Assembly (NCBI RefSeq): GCF_013403875.1
Contig: NZ_JACBNX010000012.1
Coordinates: forward strand, 1 to 64,000
DNA: 64,000 nt
Direction of reading: 5' to 3'
Origin: Burkholderia guangdongensis
GTDB lineage: Bacteria > Pseudomonadota > Gammaproteobacteria > Burkholderiales > Burkholderiaceae
Of this stretch, positions 8,275-19,418 are shown piece by piece. Position 1 is the stretch's first letter; every line of letters starts with the position of its first letter. A program made the position numbers and the translations under genes. The notes beneath the pieces were generated by a model. It had not been told where the DNA came from and did not search any database. It saw only the letters and a list, made by a program, of their open reading frames with translations.

Positions 8275-8670
8275 ATGAGCATGAGTGATCCTATCGCCGA
8301 TATGCTGACTCGCATCCGCAACGCGCAGATGGTCGAGAAGGTATCGGTGGCAATGCCGTCGTCGAAGGTCAAGGTTGCGATCGCACAAGTCCTGAAAGAC
8401 GAAGGCTATATCGACGATTTCGCGGTGAAGAGCGAAGGCGCGAAGTCCGAGCTGAACATTGCGCTGAAGTACTACGCTGGCCGTCCGGTCATCGAACGCC
8501 TCGAGCGCGTGTCGAAGCCGGGTCTGCGCGTGTACCGCGGCCGCAACGAGATTCCGCAGGTCATGAATGGCCTCGGTGTGGCAATCGTGTCGACGCCGAA
8601 GGGCGTGATGACCGACCGCAAGGCGCGCGCTACGGGCGTCGGCGGCGAAGTCATCTGCTACGTCGCTTAA
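8275..8670 (+). CDS. rpsH: 30S ribosomal protein S8
   Basis: S8 is a central-domain 16S rRNA-binding protein and in E. coli the translational repressor of the spc operon, binding mRNA near rplE. The 131-residue product starts [20 protein letters not shown], is of standard length and ends with the conserved [11 protein letters not shown]. ggaga precedes the ATG. Whether S8 represses this operon cannot be judged from the sequence alone. Confidence 0.98.
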   Translation: MSMSDPIADMLTRIRNAQMVEKVSVAMPSSKVKVAIAQVLKDEGYIDDFAVKSEGAKSELNIALKYYAGRPVIERLERVSKPGLRVYRGRNEIPQVMNGLGVAIVSTPKGVMTDRKARATGVGGEVICYVA

Positions 8671-8688
8671 CCGAAAGGAGAGAGAAAC

Positions 8689-9219
8689 ATGTCTCGAGTA
8701 GGTAAGAGCCCGATCGCGCTGCAAGGCGCGGAAGTCAAGCTGGCCGACGGTGCAATCACCGTCAAGGGCCCGCTCGGCACCATCACGCAAGCGGTCAATC
8801 CGCTCGTGAACGTGGCGAACAACGACGGCACGCTGAATCTGTCGCCGGTCGACGAAAGCCGCGAAGCGAATGCACTGTCGGGCACGATGCGCGCGATCAT
8901 CGCGAATGCCGTGCAAGGCGTGACCAAGGGTTTCGAGCGCAAGCTGACGCTGGTTGGCGTTGGCTACCGTGCACAAGCGCAAGGCGACAAGCTGAACCTG
9001 TCGCTGGGTTTCTCGCACCCGGTGGTGCACCAGATGCCGGAAGGCGTGAAGGCTGAAACCCCGACGCAAACCGAAATCGTGATCAAGGGGATCAACAAGC
9101 AACAAGTCGGCCAAGTGGCAGCGGAAGTCCGCGGCTACCGTCCGCCCGAGCCGTACAAGGGCAAGGGCGTGCGCTATTCCGACGAGGTTGTGATCCTCAA
9201 AGAAACGAAGAAGAAGTAA
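8689..9219 (+). CDS. rplF: 50S ribosomal protein L6
   Basis: L6 lies near the factor-binding region of the large subunit and consists of two homologous domains. The 176-residue product starts [20 protein letters not shown] and ends with the signature [15 protein letters not shown] followed by a lysine-rich tail. aaggagag precedes the ATG. rplR follows after 12 bases. Confidence 0.98.
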   Translation: MSRVGKSPIALQGAEVKLADGAITVKGPLGTITQAVNPLVNVANNDGTLNLSPVDESREANALSGTMRAIIANAVQGVTKGFERKLTLVGVGYRAQAQGDKLNLSLGFSHPVVHQMPEGVKAETPTQTEIVIKGINKQQVGQVAAEVRGYRPPEPYKGKGVRYSDEVVILKETKKK

Positions 9220-9231
9220 GGGTGCGCAATC

Positions 9232-9597
9232 ATGGATAAGACTCAATCTCGCCTGCGCCGCGCTAAACAGACGCGTATCAAGATCGCTGAGCTGCAGGTC
9301 GCGCGTCTGGCCGTGCATCGCACGAACACGCACATCTACGCTCAAGTGTTCTCGCCGTGCGGCACCAAGGTGCTCGCCAGCGCGTCGACGCTCGAAGCGG
9401 AAGTGCGCGCCGAACTCGCCGACAAGTCGGGCAAGGGTGGCAACGTCGCCGCCGCGACGCTGATCGGCAAACGTATCGCCGAGAAAGCAAAGGCCGCCGG
9501 CATCGAATCCGTCGCCTTCGACCGCTCGGGCTTCCGCTACCACGGCCGCGTGAAGGCGCTGGCCGAGGCCGCGCGTGAAGCCGGGCTCAAGTTCTAA
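9232..9597 (+). CDS. rplR: 50S ribosomal protein L18
   Basis: L18 binds 5S rRNA together with L5. The 121-residue product has the basic N-terminus [20 protein letters not shown] and the core [20 protein letters not shown] that identify the family. Normal length, in the usual position between rplF and rpsE. Confidence 0.97.
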   Translation: MDKTQSRLRRAKQTRIKIAELQVARLAVHRTNTHIYAQVFSPCGTKVLASASTLEAEVRAELADKSGKGGNVAAATLIGKRIAEKAKAAGIESVAFDRSGFRYHGRVKALAEAAREAGLKF

Positions 9598-9612
9598 GGG
9601 AAGGAATTCGTC

Positions 9613-10131
9613 ATGGCAAAGATGCAAGCGAAAGTTCAGGCTGACGAACGCGACGACGGCCTTCGCGAAAAGATGATTTCGGTCAACCGCGTGACCAAGG
9701 TCGTGAAGGGTGGCCGGATTCTCGGCTTCGCCGCACTGACCGTGGTCGGCGACGGTGATGGCCGTATCGGGATGGGCAAGGGCAAGGCGAAGGAAGTGCC
9801 GGTCGCCGTCCAGAAGGCGATGGAGCAAGCCCGCCGCAACATGTTCAAGGTGCCGCTGAAGAGCGGCACGCTGCAGCACGAAGTGCACGGCCAGCACGGC
9901 GCATCGAAGGTCCTCCTCGCTCCGGCGAAGGACGGTACCGGCGTGATCGCTGGCGGCCCGATGCGCGCCGTGTTCGACGTGATGGGCGTGCAGAACGTGG
10001 TGGCGAAGAGCCACGGTTCGACGAACCCGTACAACCTCGTCCGTGCGACGCTGGACGGCCTGCGCAAGCAGTCGACCCCCGGCGACATCGCGGCGAAGCG
10101 CGGCAAGTCCGTCGAAGAAATCTTGGGCTAA
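9613..10131 (+). CDS. rpsE: 30S ribosomal protein S5
   Basis: S5 helps shape the decoding region and mRNA entry channel; mutations in its N-terminal part alter accuracy or spectinomycin response in other bacteria. The 172-residue product has the double-stranded RNA-binding fold near [20 protein letters not shown] and the conserved [19 protein letters not shown]. No unusual change is obvious. aaggaa precedes the ATG. Confidence 0.98.
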   Translation: MAKMQAKVQADERDDGLREKMISVNRVTKVVKGGRILGFAALTVVGDGDGRIGMGKGKAKEVPVAVQKAMEQARRNMFKVPLKSGTLQHEVHGQHGASKVLLAPAKDGTGVIAGGPMRAVFDVMGVQNVVAKSHGSTNPYNLVRATLDGLRKQSTPGDIAAKRGKSVEEILG

Positions 10132-10142
10132 GGGTGGACACC

Positions 10143-10325
10143 ATGTCTGAAAAAACTGTCAAGGTTCAGCTCGTCAAGAGCCTGATCGGCACCCGTGAAA
10201 CGCACCGCGCGACGGTGCGTGGCCTGGGCCTGCGCCGACTCAACTCGGTCAGCGAGCTGCAGGACACGCCGGCGGTGCGCGGGATGATCAACAAGGTTTC
10301 GTACCTTGTTAAGGTCATCGGCTAA
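10143..10325 (+). CDS. rpmD: 50S ribosomal protein L30
   Basis: L30 is a small peripheral protein of the large subunit. The 60-residue product starts [20 protein letters not shown], matching family length. A GTG three codons upstream (10134) is in frame, but the agggtgg site fits the ATG at 10143. Located between rpsE and rplO as in most bacteria that keep this gene. Confidence 0.95.
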   Translation: MSEKTVKVQLVKSLIGTRETHRATVRGLGLRRLNSVSELQDTPAVRGMINKVSYLVKVIG

Positions 10326-10353
10326 GCGGCCGACTACGGATCAAGGAGTTGAT

Positions 10354-10788
10354 ATGGAATTGAATAACCTGAAGCCGGCAGAAGGTGCGAAGCACGCGAA
10401 GCGTCGCGTCGGCCGCGGCATCGGTTCGGGCCTCGGCAAGACGGCTGGCCGTGGTCACAAGGGTCAGAAATCGCGTTCGGGCGGCTTCCACAAGGTCGGC
10501 TTCGAAGGCGGTCAGATGCCGCTGCAGCGTCGTCTGCCGAAGCGCGGCTTCACGTCGCTGACGAAGGAATTCGTCGGTGAAGTGCGCCTCTCCGACCTCG
10601 AGAAGCTGCCGGTCGACGAAGTCGATCTGCTCGCCCTGAAGCAAGCCGGCCTGGTCGGCGAGCTGACGAAGAGCGCGAAGATCATCGCCACCGGCGAGAT
10701 CAAGCGCAAGATCGTCGTGAAGGGTCTCGGCGCCACCAAGGGTGCGCGTGCGGCGATCGAAGCGGCAGGCGGTTCGTTTGCCGAGTGA
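10354..10788 (+). CDS. rplO: 50S ribosomal protein L15
   Basis: L15 is a late-assembly protein of the large subunit. The 144-residue product has the typical glycine- and lysine-rich N-terminal arm ([20 protein letters not shown]) that threads into 23S rRNA. The ATG at 10354 has aaggag upstream; an in-frame upstream ATG would overlap rpmD and adds unrelated residues. It precedes secY. Confidence 0.97.
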   Translation: MELNNLKPAEGAKHAKRRVGRGIGSGLGKTAGRGHKGQKSRSGGFHKVGFEGGQMPLQRRLPKRGFTSLTKEFVGEVRLSDLEKLPVDEVDLLALKQAGLVGELTKSAKIIATGEIKRKIVVKGLGATKGARAAIEAAGGSFAE

Positions 10789-10832
10789 CGTGAGTCACGC
10801 ATCGTCACTGGCATTTGCATCGGAGAAGGTAC

Positions 10833-12179
10833 GTGGCTAACAGCCCGAGTCTTGCAAAACCCGGTCGAAGCACGGCGAAGTTCGGCGATCTGCGCAAGCG
10901 TGCAGTGTTCCTGCTGCTGGCGCTGATCGTCTACCGCATCGGCGCGCATATTCCGGTGCCGGGCATCGATCCGGATCAACTGGCGAAGCTGTTCCAGAGC
11001 CAGGCGGGCGGCATCCTGGGCATGTTCAACATGTTCTCGGGTGGCGCGCTTTCCCGCTTCACGATCTTCGCGCTGGGGATCATGCCGTACATCTCGGCGT
11101 CGATCATCATGCAGTTGCTGGCGATCGTCTCGCCGCAGCTCGAGGCGCTGAAGAAGGAAGGCCAGGCGGGGCAACGGAAGATCACGCAGTACACGCGGTA
11201 TTTCACCGTGGTGCTCGCGACGTTCCAGGCATTCGGCATTTCGGCCGCGCTCGAGAACCAGCCGGGGCTCGTGATCGATCCGGGCATGCTGTTCCGCCTG
11301 ACGACGGTCGTCACGCTGGTGACGGGCACGATGTTCCTGATGTGGCTCGGCGAGCAGATCACCGAACGGGGCCTCGGCAACGGCATTTCGCTGATCATCT
11401 TCGGCGGGATCGCGGCAGGGTTCCCGAATGCGGTCGGTGGTTTGTTCGAGCTGGTGCGCACGGGTTCGATGAGCATCATCTCGGCGATCATCGTCGTGTT
11501 CCTGATCGGTGCGGTGACTTACGTGGTCGTGTTCATCGAGCGCGGTCAGCGCAAGATCCTCGTGAACTACGCGAAGCGCCAGGTCGGCAACAAGATTTAC
11601 GGCGGGCAGTCGTCCCACCTGCCGCTGAAGCTGAACATGTCGGGCGTGATTCCGCCGATCTTCGCATCGTCGATCATCCTGTTCCCGGCGACGATCCTGG
11701 GCTGGTTCAGCTCGGGTTCGAGCAAGAGCTGGTTCTCCGACACGCTGCACAACGTGGCGGAAGCGCTGAAGCCGGGCCAGCCGGTGTACGTGCTGCTGTA
11801 CACGCTGGCGATCGTATTTTTCTGCTTCTTCTACACCGCACTGGTGTTCAACAGCAGGGAAACCGCGGACAACCTGAAGAAGAGCGGTGCGTTCGTGCCG
11901 GGCATTCGTCCGGGCGAGCAGACCGCGCGATATATCGACCGCATCCTCACGCGTCTGACGCTGGCCGGTGCGATCTACATCGTCTTCGTGTGTCTGCTGC
12001 CGGAATTCCTGGTGCTGCGCTGGAACGTGCCGTTTTATTTTGGTGGAACGTCGCTGCTGATCATTGTCGTCGTCACGATGGACTTCATGGCGCAGGTGCA
12101 GTCGTACGTTATGTCGCAACAGTATGAGTCGCTGCTCAAGAAGGCCAACTTCAAGGGCAGCAACGTCCCAATGCGTTGA
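10833..12179 (+). CDS. secY: Protein translocase channel subunit SecY
   Basis: SecY is the channel of the SecYEG translocon in the inner membrane. The 448-residue product has ten predicted membrane segments, beginning [20 protein letters not shown], and the conserved cytoplasmic loop [17 protein letters not shown]. The start is taken as GTG 10833 (product [12 protein letters not shown] after the first Met), preceded by ggagaagg; the in-frame ATG further upstream is not conserved-looking. It is at the end of the spc section and overlaps the next ribosome binding region by a few bases. Confidence 0.97.
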   Translation: MANSPSLAKPGRSTAKFGDLRKRAVFLLLALIVYRIGAHIPVPGIDPDQLAKLFQSQAGGILGMFNMFSGGALSRFTIFALGIMPYISASIIMQLLAIVSPQLEALKKEGQAGQRKITQYTRYFTVVLATFQAFGISAALENQPGLVIDPGMLFRLTTVVTLVTGTMFLMWLGEQITERGLGNGISLIIFGGIAAGFPNAVGGLFELVRTGSMSIISAIIVVFLIGAVTYVVVFIERGQRKILVNYAKRQVGNKIYGGQSSHLPLKLNMSGVIPPIFASSIILFPATILGWFSSGSSKSWFSDTLHNVAEALKPGQPVYVLLYTLAIVFFCFFYTALVFNSRETADNLKKSGAFVPGIRPGEQTARYIDRILTRLTLAGAIYIVFVCLLPEFLVLRWNVPFYFGGTSLLIIVVVTMDFMAQVQSYVMSQQYESLLKKANFKGSNVPMR

Positions 12180-12187
12180 AAGGACCT

Positions 12188-12406
12188 ATGGCCAAAGACG
12201 ATGTAATCCAGATGCAGGGCGAGGTGATCGAAAACCTTCCGAATGCGACCTTCCGCGTGAAGCTGGAAAACGGCCATGTCGTGTTGGGGCATATCTCCGG
12301 AAAGATGCGGATGCACTACATCCGTATCCTTCCCGGCGACAAGGTGACGGTTGAGTTGACGCCTTACGATCTGTCGCGTGCGCGGATCGTGTTCCGGGCG
12401 AAGTGA
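12188..12406 (+). CDS. infA: Translation initiation factor IF-1
   Basis: IF-1 binds the A site of the 30S subunit during initiation. The 72-residue product has the S1/OB-fold sequence [20 protein letters not shown] and ends [13 protein letters not shown]. Start chosen at 12188, with gaaagga upstream. In beta-proteobacteria infA commonly sits here between secY and rpmJ. An additional paralogue elsewhere in Burkholderia genomes is common but cannot be judged from this window. Confidence 0.97.
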   Translation: MAKDDVIQMQGEVIENLPNATFRVKLENGHVVLGHISGKMRMHYIRILPGDKVTVELTPYDLSRARIVFRAK

Positions 12407-12426
12407 TTTGAAAAAAGGGTAATATC

Positions 12427-12543
12427 ATGAAAGTGATGGCTTCGGTTAAGCGCATTTGCCGCAATTGCAAGATCATCAAGCGCAAAGGCGTCGTTCGCGT
12501 GATCTGCAGTTCGGATCCGCGTCACAAGCAGCGTCAAGGCTGA
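12427..12543 (+). CDS. rpmJ: 50S ribosomal protein L36
   Basis: A 38-codon gene between infA and rpsM. The product begins [20 protein letters not shown] and ends DPRHKQRQG. The zinc ribbon is intact: Cys11, Cys14, Cys27 and His33. L36 binds 23S rRNA near the base of the stalk regions. The zinc-containing form suggests that this copy is the one used in zinc-replete conditions. Confidence 0.96.
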
Positions 12544-12581
12544 TTGCGCGTTTCTTTGCGCTTTTTGTTTGAGGAAAAACA

Positions 12582-12947
12582 ATGGCTCGTATCGCAGGGG
12601 TTAACATCCCGAATCACCAGCATACCGAGATCGGCCTGACGGCGATTTTCGGTGTCGGCCGCACGCGCGCACGCAGCATCTGCGTCGCATCCGGCGTCGA
12701 ATTCTCGAAGAAGGTCAAGGATCTGACCGACGCAGACCTCGAAAAGCTGCGTGAAGAAGTGGGCAAGTTTGTCGTCGAGGGCGATCTTCGCCGTGAAGTG
12801 ACGATGAACATCAAGCGCCTGATGGATCTGGGTTGCTACCGTGGTGTGCGTCACCGTAAGGGTCTGCCCATGCGCGGTCAGCGTACGCGTACGAACGCAC
12901 GTACCCGCAAGGGGCCGCGTCGTGCAGCGCAAGCGCTGAAGAAGTAA
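12582..12947 (+). CDS. rpsM: 30S ribosomal protein S13
   Basis: S13 is in the 30S head and forms bridges to the 50S subunit; its C-terminal tail touches the P-site tRNA. The 121-residue product starts [20 protein letters not shown] and ends with the basic tail [20 protein letters not shown]. In E. coli the leader of this gene is the S4 regulatory site of the alpha operon; here only 38 bases separate it from rpmJ. Confidence 0.98.
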   Translation: MARIAGVNIPNHQHTEIGLTAIFGVGRTRARSICVASGVEFSKKVKDLTDADLEKLREEVGKFVVEGDLRREVTMNIKRLMDLGCYRGVRHRKGLPMRGQRTRTNARTRKGPRRAAQALKK

Positions 12948-12975
12948 GCGGAACTGACAGTTACAGGAAAACGTA

Positions 12976-13377
12976 ATGGCTAAGGCTTCGAACACCGCGG
13001 CGCAACGCGTACGCAAAAAGGTCAAGAAGAACGTCGCTGAAGGTGTGGTCCACGTTCACGCGTCGTTCAACAACACGATCATCACGATCACCGATCGCCA
13101 AGGCAACGCGCTGGCGTGGGCGACGTCGGGCGGCCAGGGCTTCAAGGGCTCGCGGAAGTCGACGCCGTTCGCTGCTCAGGTCGCTGCCGAGTCGGCCGGT
13201 CGCGTCGCGATGGAATACGGCGTGAAGAATCTGGAAGTGCGGATCAAGGGCCCGGGTCCGGGTCGCGAGTCGGCAGTGCGCGCACTGCATGGCCTCGGCA
13301 TCAAGATCACCGCGATTTCGGACGTCACCCCGATTCCGCACAACGGCTGCCGTCCGCCGAAGCGTCGCCGCATCTAA
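12976..13377 (+). CDS. rpsK: 30S ribosomal protein S11
   Basis: S11 lies on the platform of the small subunit near the E site. The 133-residue product contains the conserved [20 protein letters not shown] and ends [15 protein letters not shown], the family signature. aggaaaac precedes the ATG. It is followed by a 141-base space containing a terminator-like hairpin before rpsD. Confidence 0.98.
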
Positions 13378-13405
13378 CGATGTGGTCGGCGTATTGCCTG
13401 TCGCC

Positions 13406-13434
13406 GCGTAGCGTCGACGGGCTATGCTTTTTTT
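13406..13434 (+). terminator. Terminator-like hairpin between rpsK and rpsD
   Basis: Arms gcgtagc (13406-13412) and gctatgc (13421-13427) pair, with one G-U, and are followed directly by seven Ts (13428-13434). rpsD, rpoA and rplQ lie downstream in the same operon and no good promoter is visible after the hairpin, so partial termination (attenuation) is more plausible than a full stop. Two further short inverted repeats follow near 13453-13495. Confidence 0.5.
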
Positions 13435-13518
13435 ATTGACTAAGCCCACCGTTCGCCCCAAAGGGCGCGAACTAGCGCGGATTCTCGTCCGCGTGACTGA
13501 TTGATAAAGGAATTCAAC

Positions 13519-14142
13519 GTGGCACGTTATATCGGCCCCAAGGCCAAGCTGTCCCGCCGTGAAGGCACCGACCTGTTCCTGAAGAGCGCACGCCGCTCGC
13601 TCGCCGACAAGTGCAAGCTCGACAGCAAGCCGGGCCAGCACGGCCGCACGTCGGGCGCCCGTACGTCCGACTACGGCACGCAGCTGCGCGAGAAGCAGAA
13701 GGTCAAGCGCATCTACGGCGTCCTCGAACGTCAGTTCCGCCGCTACTTCGCCGACGCCGACCGCCGCAAGGGCAACACGGGTGAAAACCTGCTGCAACTG
13801 CTCGAGTCGCGCCTCGACAACGTCGTCTATCGCATGGGCTTCGGCTCGACCCGCGCCGAAGCGCGCCAGCTCGTGAGCCACAAGGCGATCACGGTGAACG
13901 GCGTCGTCGCGAACGTTCCGTCGCAGCAAGTGAAGGCTGGCGACGTGGTCGCGATCCGCGAAAAGTCGAAGAAGCAGGCGCGTATCGTCGAATCGCTGTC
14001 GCTGGCCGAGCAAGGCGGCATGCCGAGCTGGGTTGCAGTCGACGCGAAGAAGTTCGAAGGCACGTTCAAGCAAATGCCGGAGCGCGCCGACATCGCCGGC
14101 GACATCAACGAAAGCCTGATCGTCGAATTGTATTCGCGCTAA
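13519..14142 (+). CDS. rpsD: 30S ribosomal protein S4
   Basis: S4 nucleates assembly of the 30S body and in E. coli represses the alpha operon. The 207-residue product starts at GTG 13519 ([20 protein letters not shown] after Met), preceded by aaggaa. The S4 RNA-binding domain is at about residues 98-160 ([20 protein letters not shown] and neighbours). It lacks the cysteine cluster of zinc-binding S4 proteins. A hairpin-rich 124-base leader separates it from rpoA. Confidence 0.97.
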   Translation: MARYIGPKAKLSRREGTDLFLKSARRSLADKCKLDSKPGQHGRTSGARTSDYGTQLREKQKVKRIYGVLERQFRRYFADADRRKGNTGENLLQLLESRLDNVVYRMGFGSTRAEARQLVSHKAITVNGVVANVPSQQVKAGDVVAIREKSKKQARIVESLSLAEQGGMPSWVAVDAKKFEGTFKQMPERADIAGDINESLIVELYSR

Positions 14143-14153
14143 GCCAATTGACG

Positions 14154-14247
14154 GCCGAGGTACTCCGATTGCGTTCCGCAAGGTGGAGCCTCGGCTGTTT
14201 ATTTTCTGGTTGTTACCGGTCAGCCTTATCGGTGTAACGAGCCGAGG
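14154..14247 (+). promoter_or_regulatory. Mutually exclusive hairpins in the rpsD-rpoA space (candidate attenuator)
   Basis: cctcggc (14189-14195) can pair with gccgagg on its 5' side (14154-14160; stem extended by actcc/ggag) and is then followed by tgtttatttt, which looks like a terminator. The same cctcggc can instead pair with a second gccgagg at 14241-14247, close to the rpoA ribosome binding site. Two copies of one arm competing for one partner is the layout of an attenuation switch. No known RNA family is recognised. Confidence 0.45.
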
Positions 14248-14266
14248 GTATTGAAAAGGAAAACCT

Positions 14267-15244
14267 ATGCAAACCAGTTTGCTGAAACCCAAGATCATCG
14301 CCGTGGAATCGCTGGGCGAGAACCACGCGAAAGTGGTGATGGAGCCGTTTGAACGCGGCTACGGCCACACCTTGGGCAACGCGCTTCGTCGCGTTCTGCT
14401 GTCGTCGATGCTCGGCTATGCGCCGACCGAAGTGACGATCGCGGGCGTCGTGCATGAGTATTCGACGCTCGATGGTGTGCAAGAGGACGTCGTCAACCTG
14501 CTGCTGAACCTGAAGGGCGTGGTGTTCAAGCTGCACAACCGCGACGAAGTGACGGTGACGCTGCGCAAGGAAGGCGAAGGCGTCGTGACGGCCGGTGATA
14601 TCGAGCTCGCGCACGACTGCGAAGTCATCAACCCGGATCACGTGGTCGCGCACCTGTCGAAGGGCGGCAAGCTCGACGTGCAGATCAAGGTCGAGAAGGG
14701 CCGCGGCTATGTGCCGGGCAACGTCCGCCGTTATGGCGAAGACACCGCGAAGATCATCGGCCGCATCGTGCTCGACGCGTCGTTCTCGCCGGTTCGCCGC
14801 GTCAGCTACGCAGTTGAAAGCGCGCGTGTCGAGCAGCGTACCGACCTCGACAAGCTCGTGATGAACATCGAAACGAGTGGCGTGATCACGCCGGAAGAAG
14901 CGATCCGCCAGTCGGCGCGCATCCTCGTCGATCAGCTGTCGGTGTTCGCGGCGCTGGAAGGCACGGAAACGGCCGCGGAAGCGCCGTCGCGCGCACCGCA
15001 GATCGATCCGATCCTGCTGCGTCCGGTCGACGACCTCGAGCTGACCGTCCGTTCGGCGAACTGCCTGAAGGCCGAGAACATCTATTACATCGGCGATCTG
15101 ATCCAGCGCACCGAAAACGAGCTGCTGAAGACGCCGAACCTCGGCCGCAAGTCGCTGAACGAGATCAAGGAAGTGCTCGCTTCGCGCGGTCTCACGCTGG
15201 GCATGAAGCTCGAGAACTGGCCGCCGGCCGGTCTCGACAAGTAA
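14267..15244 (+). CDS. rpoA: RNA polymerase alpha subunit
   Basis: Alpha dimerises to start RNA polymerase assembly and its C-terminal domain binds UP elements and activators. The 325-residue product has the N-terminal domain (about 1-230; [20 protein letters not shown]) and, after a linker, the C-terminal domain with helix-hairpin-helix repeats ([40 protein letters not shown]). Length is normal. A clear aaagga site precedes the ATG. Confidence 0.98.
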   Translation: MQTSLLKPKIIAVESLGENHAKVVMEPFERGYGHTLGNALRRVLLSSMLGYAPTEVTIAGVVHEYSTLDGVQEDVVNLLLNLKGVVFKLHNRDEVTVTLRKEGEGVVTAGDIELAHDCEVINPDHVVAHLSKGGKLDVQIKVEKGRGYVPGNVRRYGEDTAKIIGRIVLDASFSPVRRVSYAVESARVEQRTDLDKLVMNIETSGVITPEEAIRQSARILVDQLSVFAALEGTETAAEAPSRAPQIDPILLRPVDDLELTVRSANCLKAENIYYIGDLIQRTENELLKTPNLGRKSLNEIKEVLASRGLTLGMKLENWPPAGLDK

Positions 15245-15267
15245 GCCCGTCGTTACCGTCCCTGGCA

Positions 15268-15300
15268 AAGAGGCGGATTTTCCTTTAGAATCCGCCTCTT
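15268..15300 (+). terminator. Hairpin between rpoA and rplQ
   Basis: Perfect 11-base arms aagaggcggat (15268-15278) and atccgcctctt (15290-15300), extended by ggca/tgcc with one bulge. Only a short attttc follows, so termination is probably incomplete. It may tune the rplQ level or protect the rpoA 3' end. Confidence 0.45.
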
Positions 15301-15379
15301 GCCATTTTCATGACCGGCCCGTGCATCCGCTGGATGCGATAGAAGAGCTGGATCAAAACTTCGAATCAAGGAAACTGAA

Positions 15380-15775
15380 ATGCGCCATCGTCATGGTCTG
15401 CGGAAACTGAACCGCACGAGCAGCCACCGTTTGGCTATGCTCCGTAACATGTCCAACTCGCTGATCGAGCACGAAGTCATCAAGACGACGCTGCCGAAGG
15501 CGAAGGAACTCCGTAAAGTCGTCGAGCCGCTGATCACGCTCGGCAAGTCGCCGTCGCTCGCGAACCGTCGCCTGGCGTTCAACCGCCTGCGCGATCGCGA
15601 TTCGGTCGCGAAGCTGTTCGACGTGCTCGGTCCGCGTTTCGCGAACCGTCCGGGCGGCTACCTGCGCATCCTGAAGTTCGGCTTCCGCGTCGGCGACAAC
15701 GCGCCGATGGCGCTGGTCGAGCTGCTCGATCGTCCGGAACCGGTCGAAGCGGAAAACGTCCAAGAAGCTGAATAA
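15380..15775 (+). CDS. rplQ: 50S ribosomal protein L17
   Basis: L17 binds 23S rRNA near the tunnel exit. The 131-residue product starts [20 protein letters not shown] and is of normal length. It closes the alpha section of the ribosomal cluster and is followed by a good intrinsic terminator at 15795-15830. Confidence 0.98.
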   Translation: MRHRHGLRKLNRTSSHRLAMLRNMSNSLIEHEVIKTTLPKAKELRKVVEPLITLGKSPSLANRRLAFNRLRDRDSVAKLFDVLGPRFANRPGGYLRILKFGFRVGDNAPMALVELLDRPEPVEAENVQEAE

Positions 15776-15794
15776 GCGTCTCGGCACCGTGCAG

Positions 15795-15830
15795 AAAGGG
15801 CTAAGCGATTGCTTGGCCCTTTTTGTTTTG
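15795..15830 (+). terminator. Terminator of the ribosomal protein cluster
   Basis: Arms aaagggctaagc (15795-15806) and gcttggcccttt (15811-15822), with one G-U pair and a four-base loop, run into ttttgtttt. Confidence 0.85.
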
Positions 15831-15931
15831 GCGGGCCGGCGTGTGGCGAATTGCCGCAGCGCGGCACGGCAGCGGCGCGCCGGCTGCGCTACGATACCGC
15901 ACACACGCGGTCGAACGATTCGGAGGGGCGT

Positions 15932-16258
15932 ATGGTGGTGGTGCTGATGCTGACGACCGTGCCGGATGCGGCCGCCGCGCGGGCGCTCGCCGACGGCGCG
16001 CTGGCCGCGCGGCTCGCCGCGTGCGTGTCCGAACTCGGTGCGATCCGGTCGCGCTATCACTGGCAGGGCAAGGTCGAGACCGCCGACGAGATTCAGTTGC
16101 TGTTCAAGACGAGCCCGGTGCGCGCGCTTGAACTGGAACGATTTATTCAAGCACGCCATCCGTACCAGACGCCGGAGATCGTCTCGTGGCAGACGACCGC
16201 GTCGGCCGGGTACGGCGAGTGGGTGACCCGCGAAACTCAACGTCTATTTCATGTTTAA
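15932..16258 (+). CDS. cutA: Divalent-cation tolerance protein CutA
   Basis: CutA proteins are small trimeric ferredoxin-fold proteins linked to copper and divalent-cation tolerance; the molecular role is not settled. The 108-residue product starts MVVVLMLTTVPDAAAARALA and has the family motifs AACVSELGAIRSRYHWQGKV and QARHPYQTPEIVSWQT. The ATG at 15932 has ggagggg upstream. It overlaps the start of dsbD by eight bases, an arrangement also seen in E. coli (cutA-dsbD). Confidence 0.93.
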   Translation: MVVVLMLTTVPDAAAARALADGALAARLAACVSELGAIRSRYHWQGKVETADEIQLLFKTSPVRALELERFIQARHPYQTPEIVSWQTTASAGYGEWVTRETQRLFHV

Positions 16259-18146
16259 CGGTATCGCTTCCGGCGTGCGCGCGCGTGCGCTGTTCATGTT
16301 CCTGCTGACGCTCGCGTGCGCGCTGGGCATCGCATTGTCGGGCGGCGTTCGGCCGGCCCGGGCCGCCGACGATTTCCTCGATCCGGCGGTCGCGTTCAAG
16401 TTCAGCTCGAGCGAGTCGCCCGGGCAGGTCGACGTCCATTTCAAGATCGCCGACGGCTATTACCTGTATCGCGAGCGATTCGCGTTCGCGGTCAAGAGCG
16501 GGCAGGCGACGCTCGGCGAGCCGCAGATGCCCGGCGGCCACGTGAAGTTCGATCAGACCTTCGGCAAGAACGTCGAAACCTATCGCGGCGACCTGACGAT
16601 CCACGTGCCGGTCAAGCAGGCGGCGGGGCCGTTCGAGCTCGCGGTCACGTCGCAGGGCTGCGCGGACGAGGGGATCTGCTATCCGCCCGCGCAGCACGTC
16701 GTGAAGGTAGACGGCGATGCGCTGAACGCGGCGGCGCCGTCCGGCGCCACCGGTGCCACGGCTGCCATCGCCGGTGGGGCGGACGTCGCCGGCGGCAGCT
16801 GGCTCGATCGCGTGACGAGCGCCGATTACGCGCAGTCGCTGCTCGAAGGGCGGGGCTTCTTCACGGTCGTCGCGCTGTATTTCGTCGCCGGGATGGTATT
16901 GAGCCTGCTGCCGTGCTCGTATCCGATGATTCCGATCGTGTCGGCGATCATCATCGGCCAGGGTACGCGCGCGACGCATGCGCGCGGCTTCGCGCTGTCG
17001 CTGACCTACGTGATCGGGATGGCGCTCGTCTATACCGCGCTCGGCATCGCGGCCGCGCTCGTCGGCCAGAGCCTCGGCGCGTGGCTCCAGAATCCGTGGG
17101 TGCTCGGTGCGTTCGGCGTGCTGCTGGCCGCGTTCGCGGCGTCGCTGATCTCGGGCGTCGACATCGCGCTGCCGCAGCGCTGGCAGAGCGGCGCCGCGCA
17201 CGCGTCGGCCGGCCGGCAGGGCGGCCACTTCGCGGCCGTCGCGGCGATGGGCGCGCTGTCGGCGCTCGTCGTCGGCGCGTGCATGACCGCGCCGCTGTTC
17301 GCTGTTCTCGCGTTCATCGCGCATACCGGCAACGCGCTGCTCGGTGGTGCGGCGCTGTTCGCGATGGGCCTCGGCCTCGGCGTGCCGCTGTTGATCGTCG
17401 GCGTCGGCGCGGGCGCGCTGCTGCCGCGCGCGGGTGCGTGGATGGACGGCGTGAAAGTGTTCTTCGGGATCGTGCTGCTCGCGGCCGCGCTGTGGATCGT
17501 ATGGCCGGCGCTCGGCGGCGCGTTCCGGATGATGCTCGCGGCGCTGTGGTTGCTCGCCGCCGCCGCGGCGCTCGGCCTGTTCACGCCGCACGCGGGCGCG
17601 CCGTCCCACGGGGAAGCGGCGCGCGCGTTGATCTGGCGGCGCCTCGGGCGTGGACTCGGCGCCGCGCTCGCGATCTGGGCGGCCGCGCTGCTCGTCGGCC
17701 TCGCGGCCGGGTCGACCGATCCGGTGAAGCCGCTCGCGGTGCTCGCCGGACGCACGACCGCCGGCGCGGCATCCGCCGCGCAGGAAGGGCCGGCGTTCGC
17801 GTCGGTCGGCTCGAATGCGCAGCTCGACACGCTGCTGAAGACGTCCGCGCAGCCGGTGATGCTCGATTTCTACGCGGACTGGTGCGTGAGCTGCAAGGAA
17901 ATGGAGCACCTGACGTTCAGCGACCCGCGCGTCGAGGCGCGGCTTGCACAGCTCCATCTGGTGCGCGCGGACGTTACCGCGAACAACGCGGACGACCAGG
18001 CGCTGCTGAAGCGTTTCAACCTGTTCGGCCCGCCCGGGATCATCTTCTTCGACCACGACGGCAAGGAAATCGCGCGCGTGGTCGGCTATCAGGCCGCCGA
18101 GACTTTCCTGCGCAGCCTCGATCACGCGGCCGTGCCGTCGGTATAA
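16251..18146 (+). CDS. dsbD: Thiol:disulfide interchange protein DsbD
   Basis: DsbD carries electrons from cytoplasmic thioredoxin across the inner membrane to periplasmic DsbC and CcmG/ResA-type proteins. The 631-residue protein has a signal peptide (about 1-38, ending PARA), an N-terminal immunoglobulin-like domain with the cysteine pair in GCADEGICYPP, a central domain of eight membrane segments with membrane cysteines in LLPCSYP and GACMTAP, and a C-terminal thioredoxin domain with WCVSCKE. All six redox cysteines are present. It is coupled to cutA. The nearby cytochrome c4 and resB-ccsA genes fit a need for reduced periplasmic thiols. Confidence 0.97.
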   Translation: MFNGIASGVRARALFMFLLTLACALGIALSGGVRPARAADDFLDPAVAFKFSSSESPGQVDVHFKIADGYYLYRERFAFAVKSGQATLGEPQMPGGHVKFDQTFGKNVETYRGDLTIHVPVKQAAGPFELAVTSQGCADEGICYPPAQHVVKVDGDALNAAAPSGATGATAAIAGGADVAGGSWLDRVTSADYAQSLLEGRGFFTVVALYFVAGMVLSLLPCSYPMIPIVSAIIIGQGTRATHARGFALSLTYVIGMALVYTALGIAAALVGQSLGAWLQNPWVLGAFGVLLAAFAASLISGVDIALPQRWQSGAAHASAGRQGGHFAAVAAMGALSALVVGACMTAPLFAVLAFIAHTGNALLGGAALFAMGLGLGVPLLIVGVGAGALLPRAGAWMDGVKVFFGIVLLAAALWIVWPALGGAFRMMLAALWLLAAAAALGLFTPHAGAPSHGEAARALIWRRLGRGLGAALAIWAAALLVGLAAGSTDPVKPLAVLAGRTTAGAASAAQEGPAFASVGSNAQLDTLLKTSAQPVMLDFYADWCVSCKEMEHLTFSDPRVEARLAQLHLVRADVTANNADDQALLKRFNLFGPPGIIFFDHDGKEIARVVGYQAAETFLRSLDHAAVPSV

Positions 18147-18179
18147 GCGGCGCGCGGCCGGTGTAAGCGCCGCGCGTGT

Positions 18180-19360
<1,181 letters not shown>

Positions 19361-19418
19361 ATGAGCCGGCCGAATCGACGACCCCCGTCCAGGACACGCG
19401 CCGAAACGCGTCGTCCGG

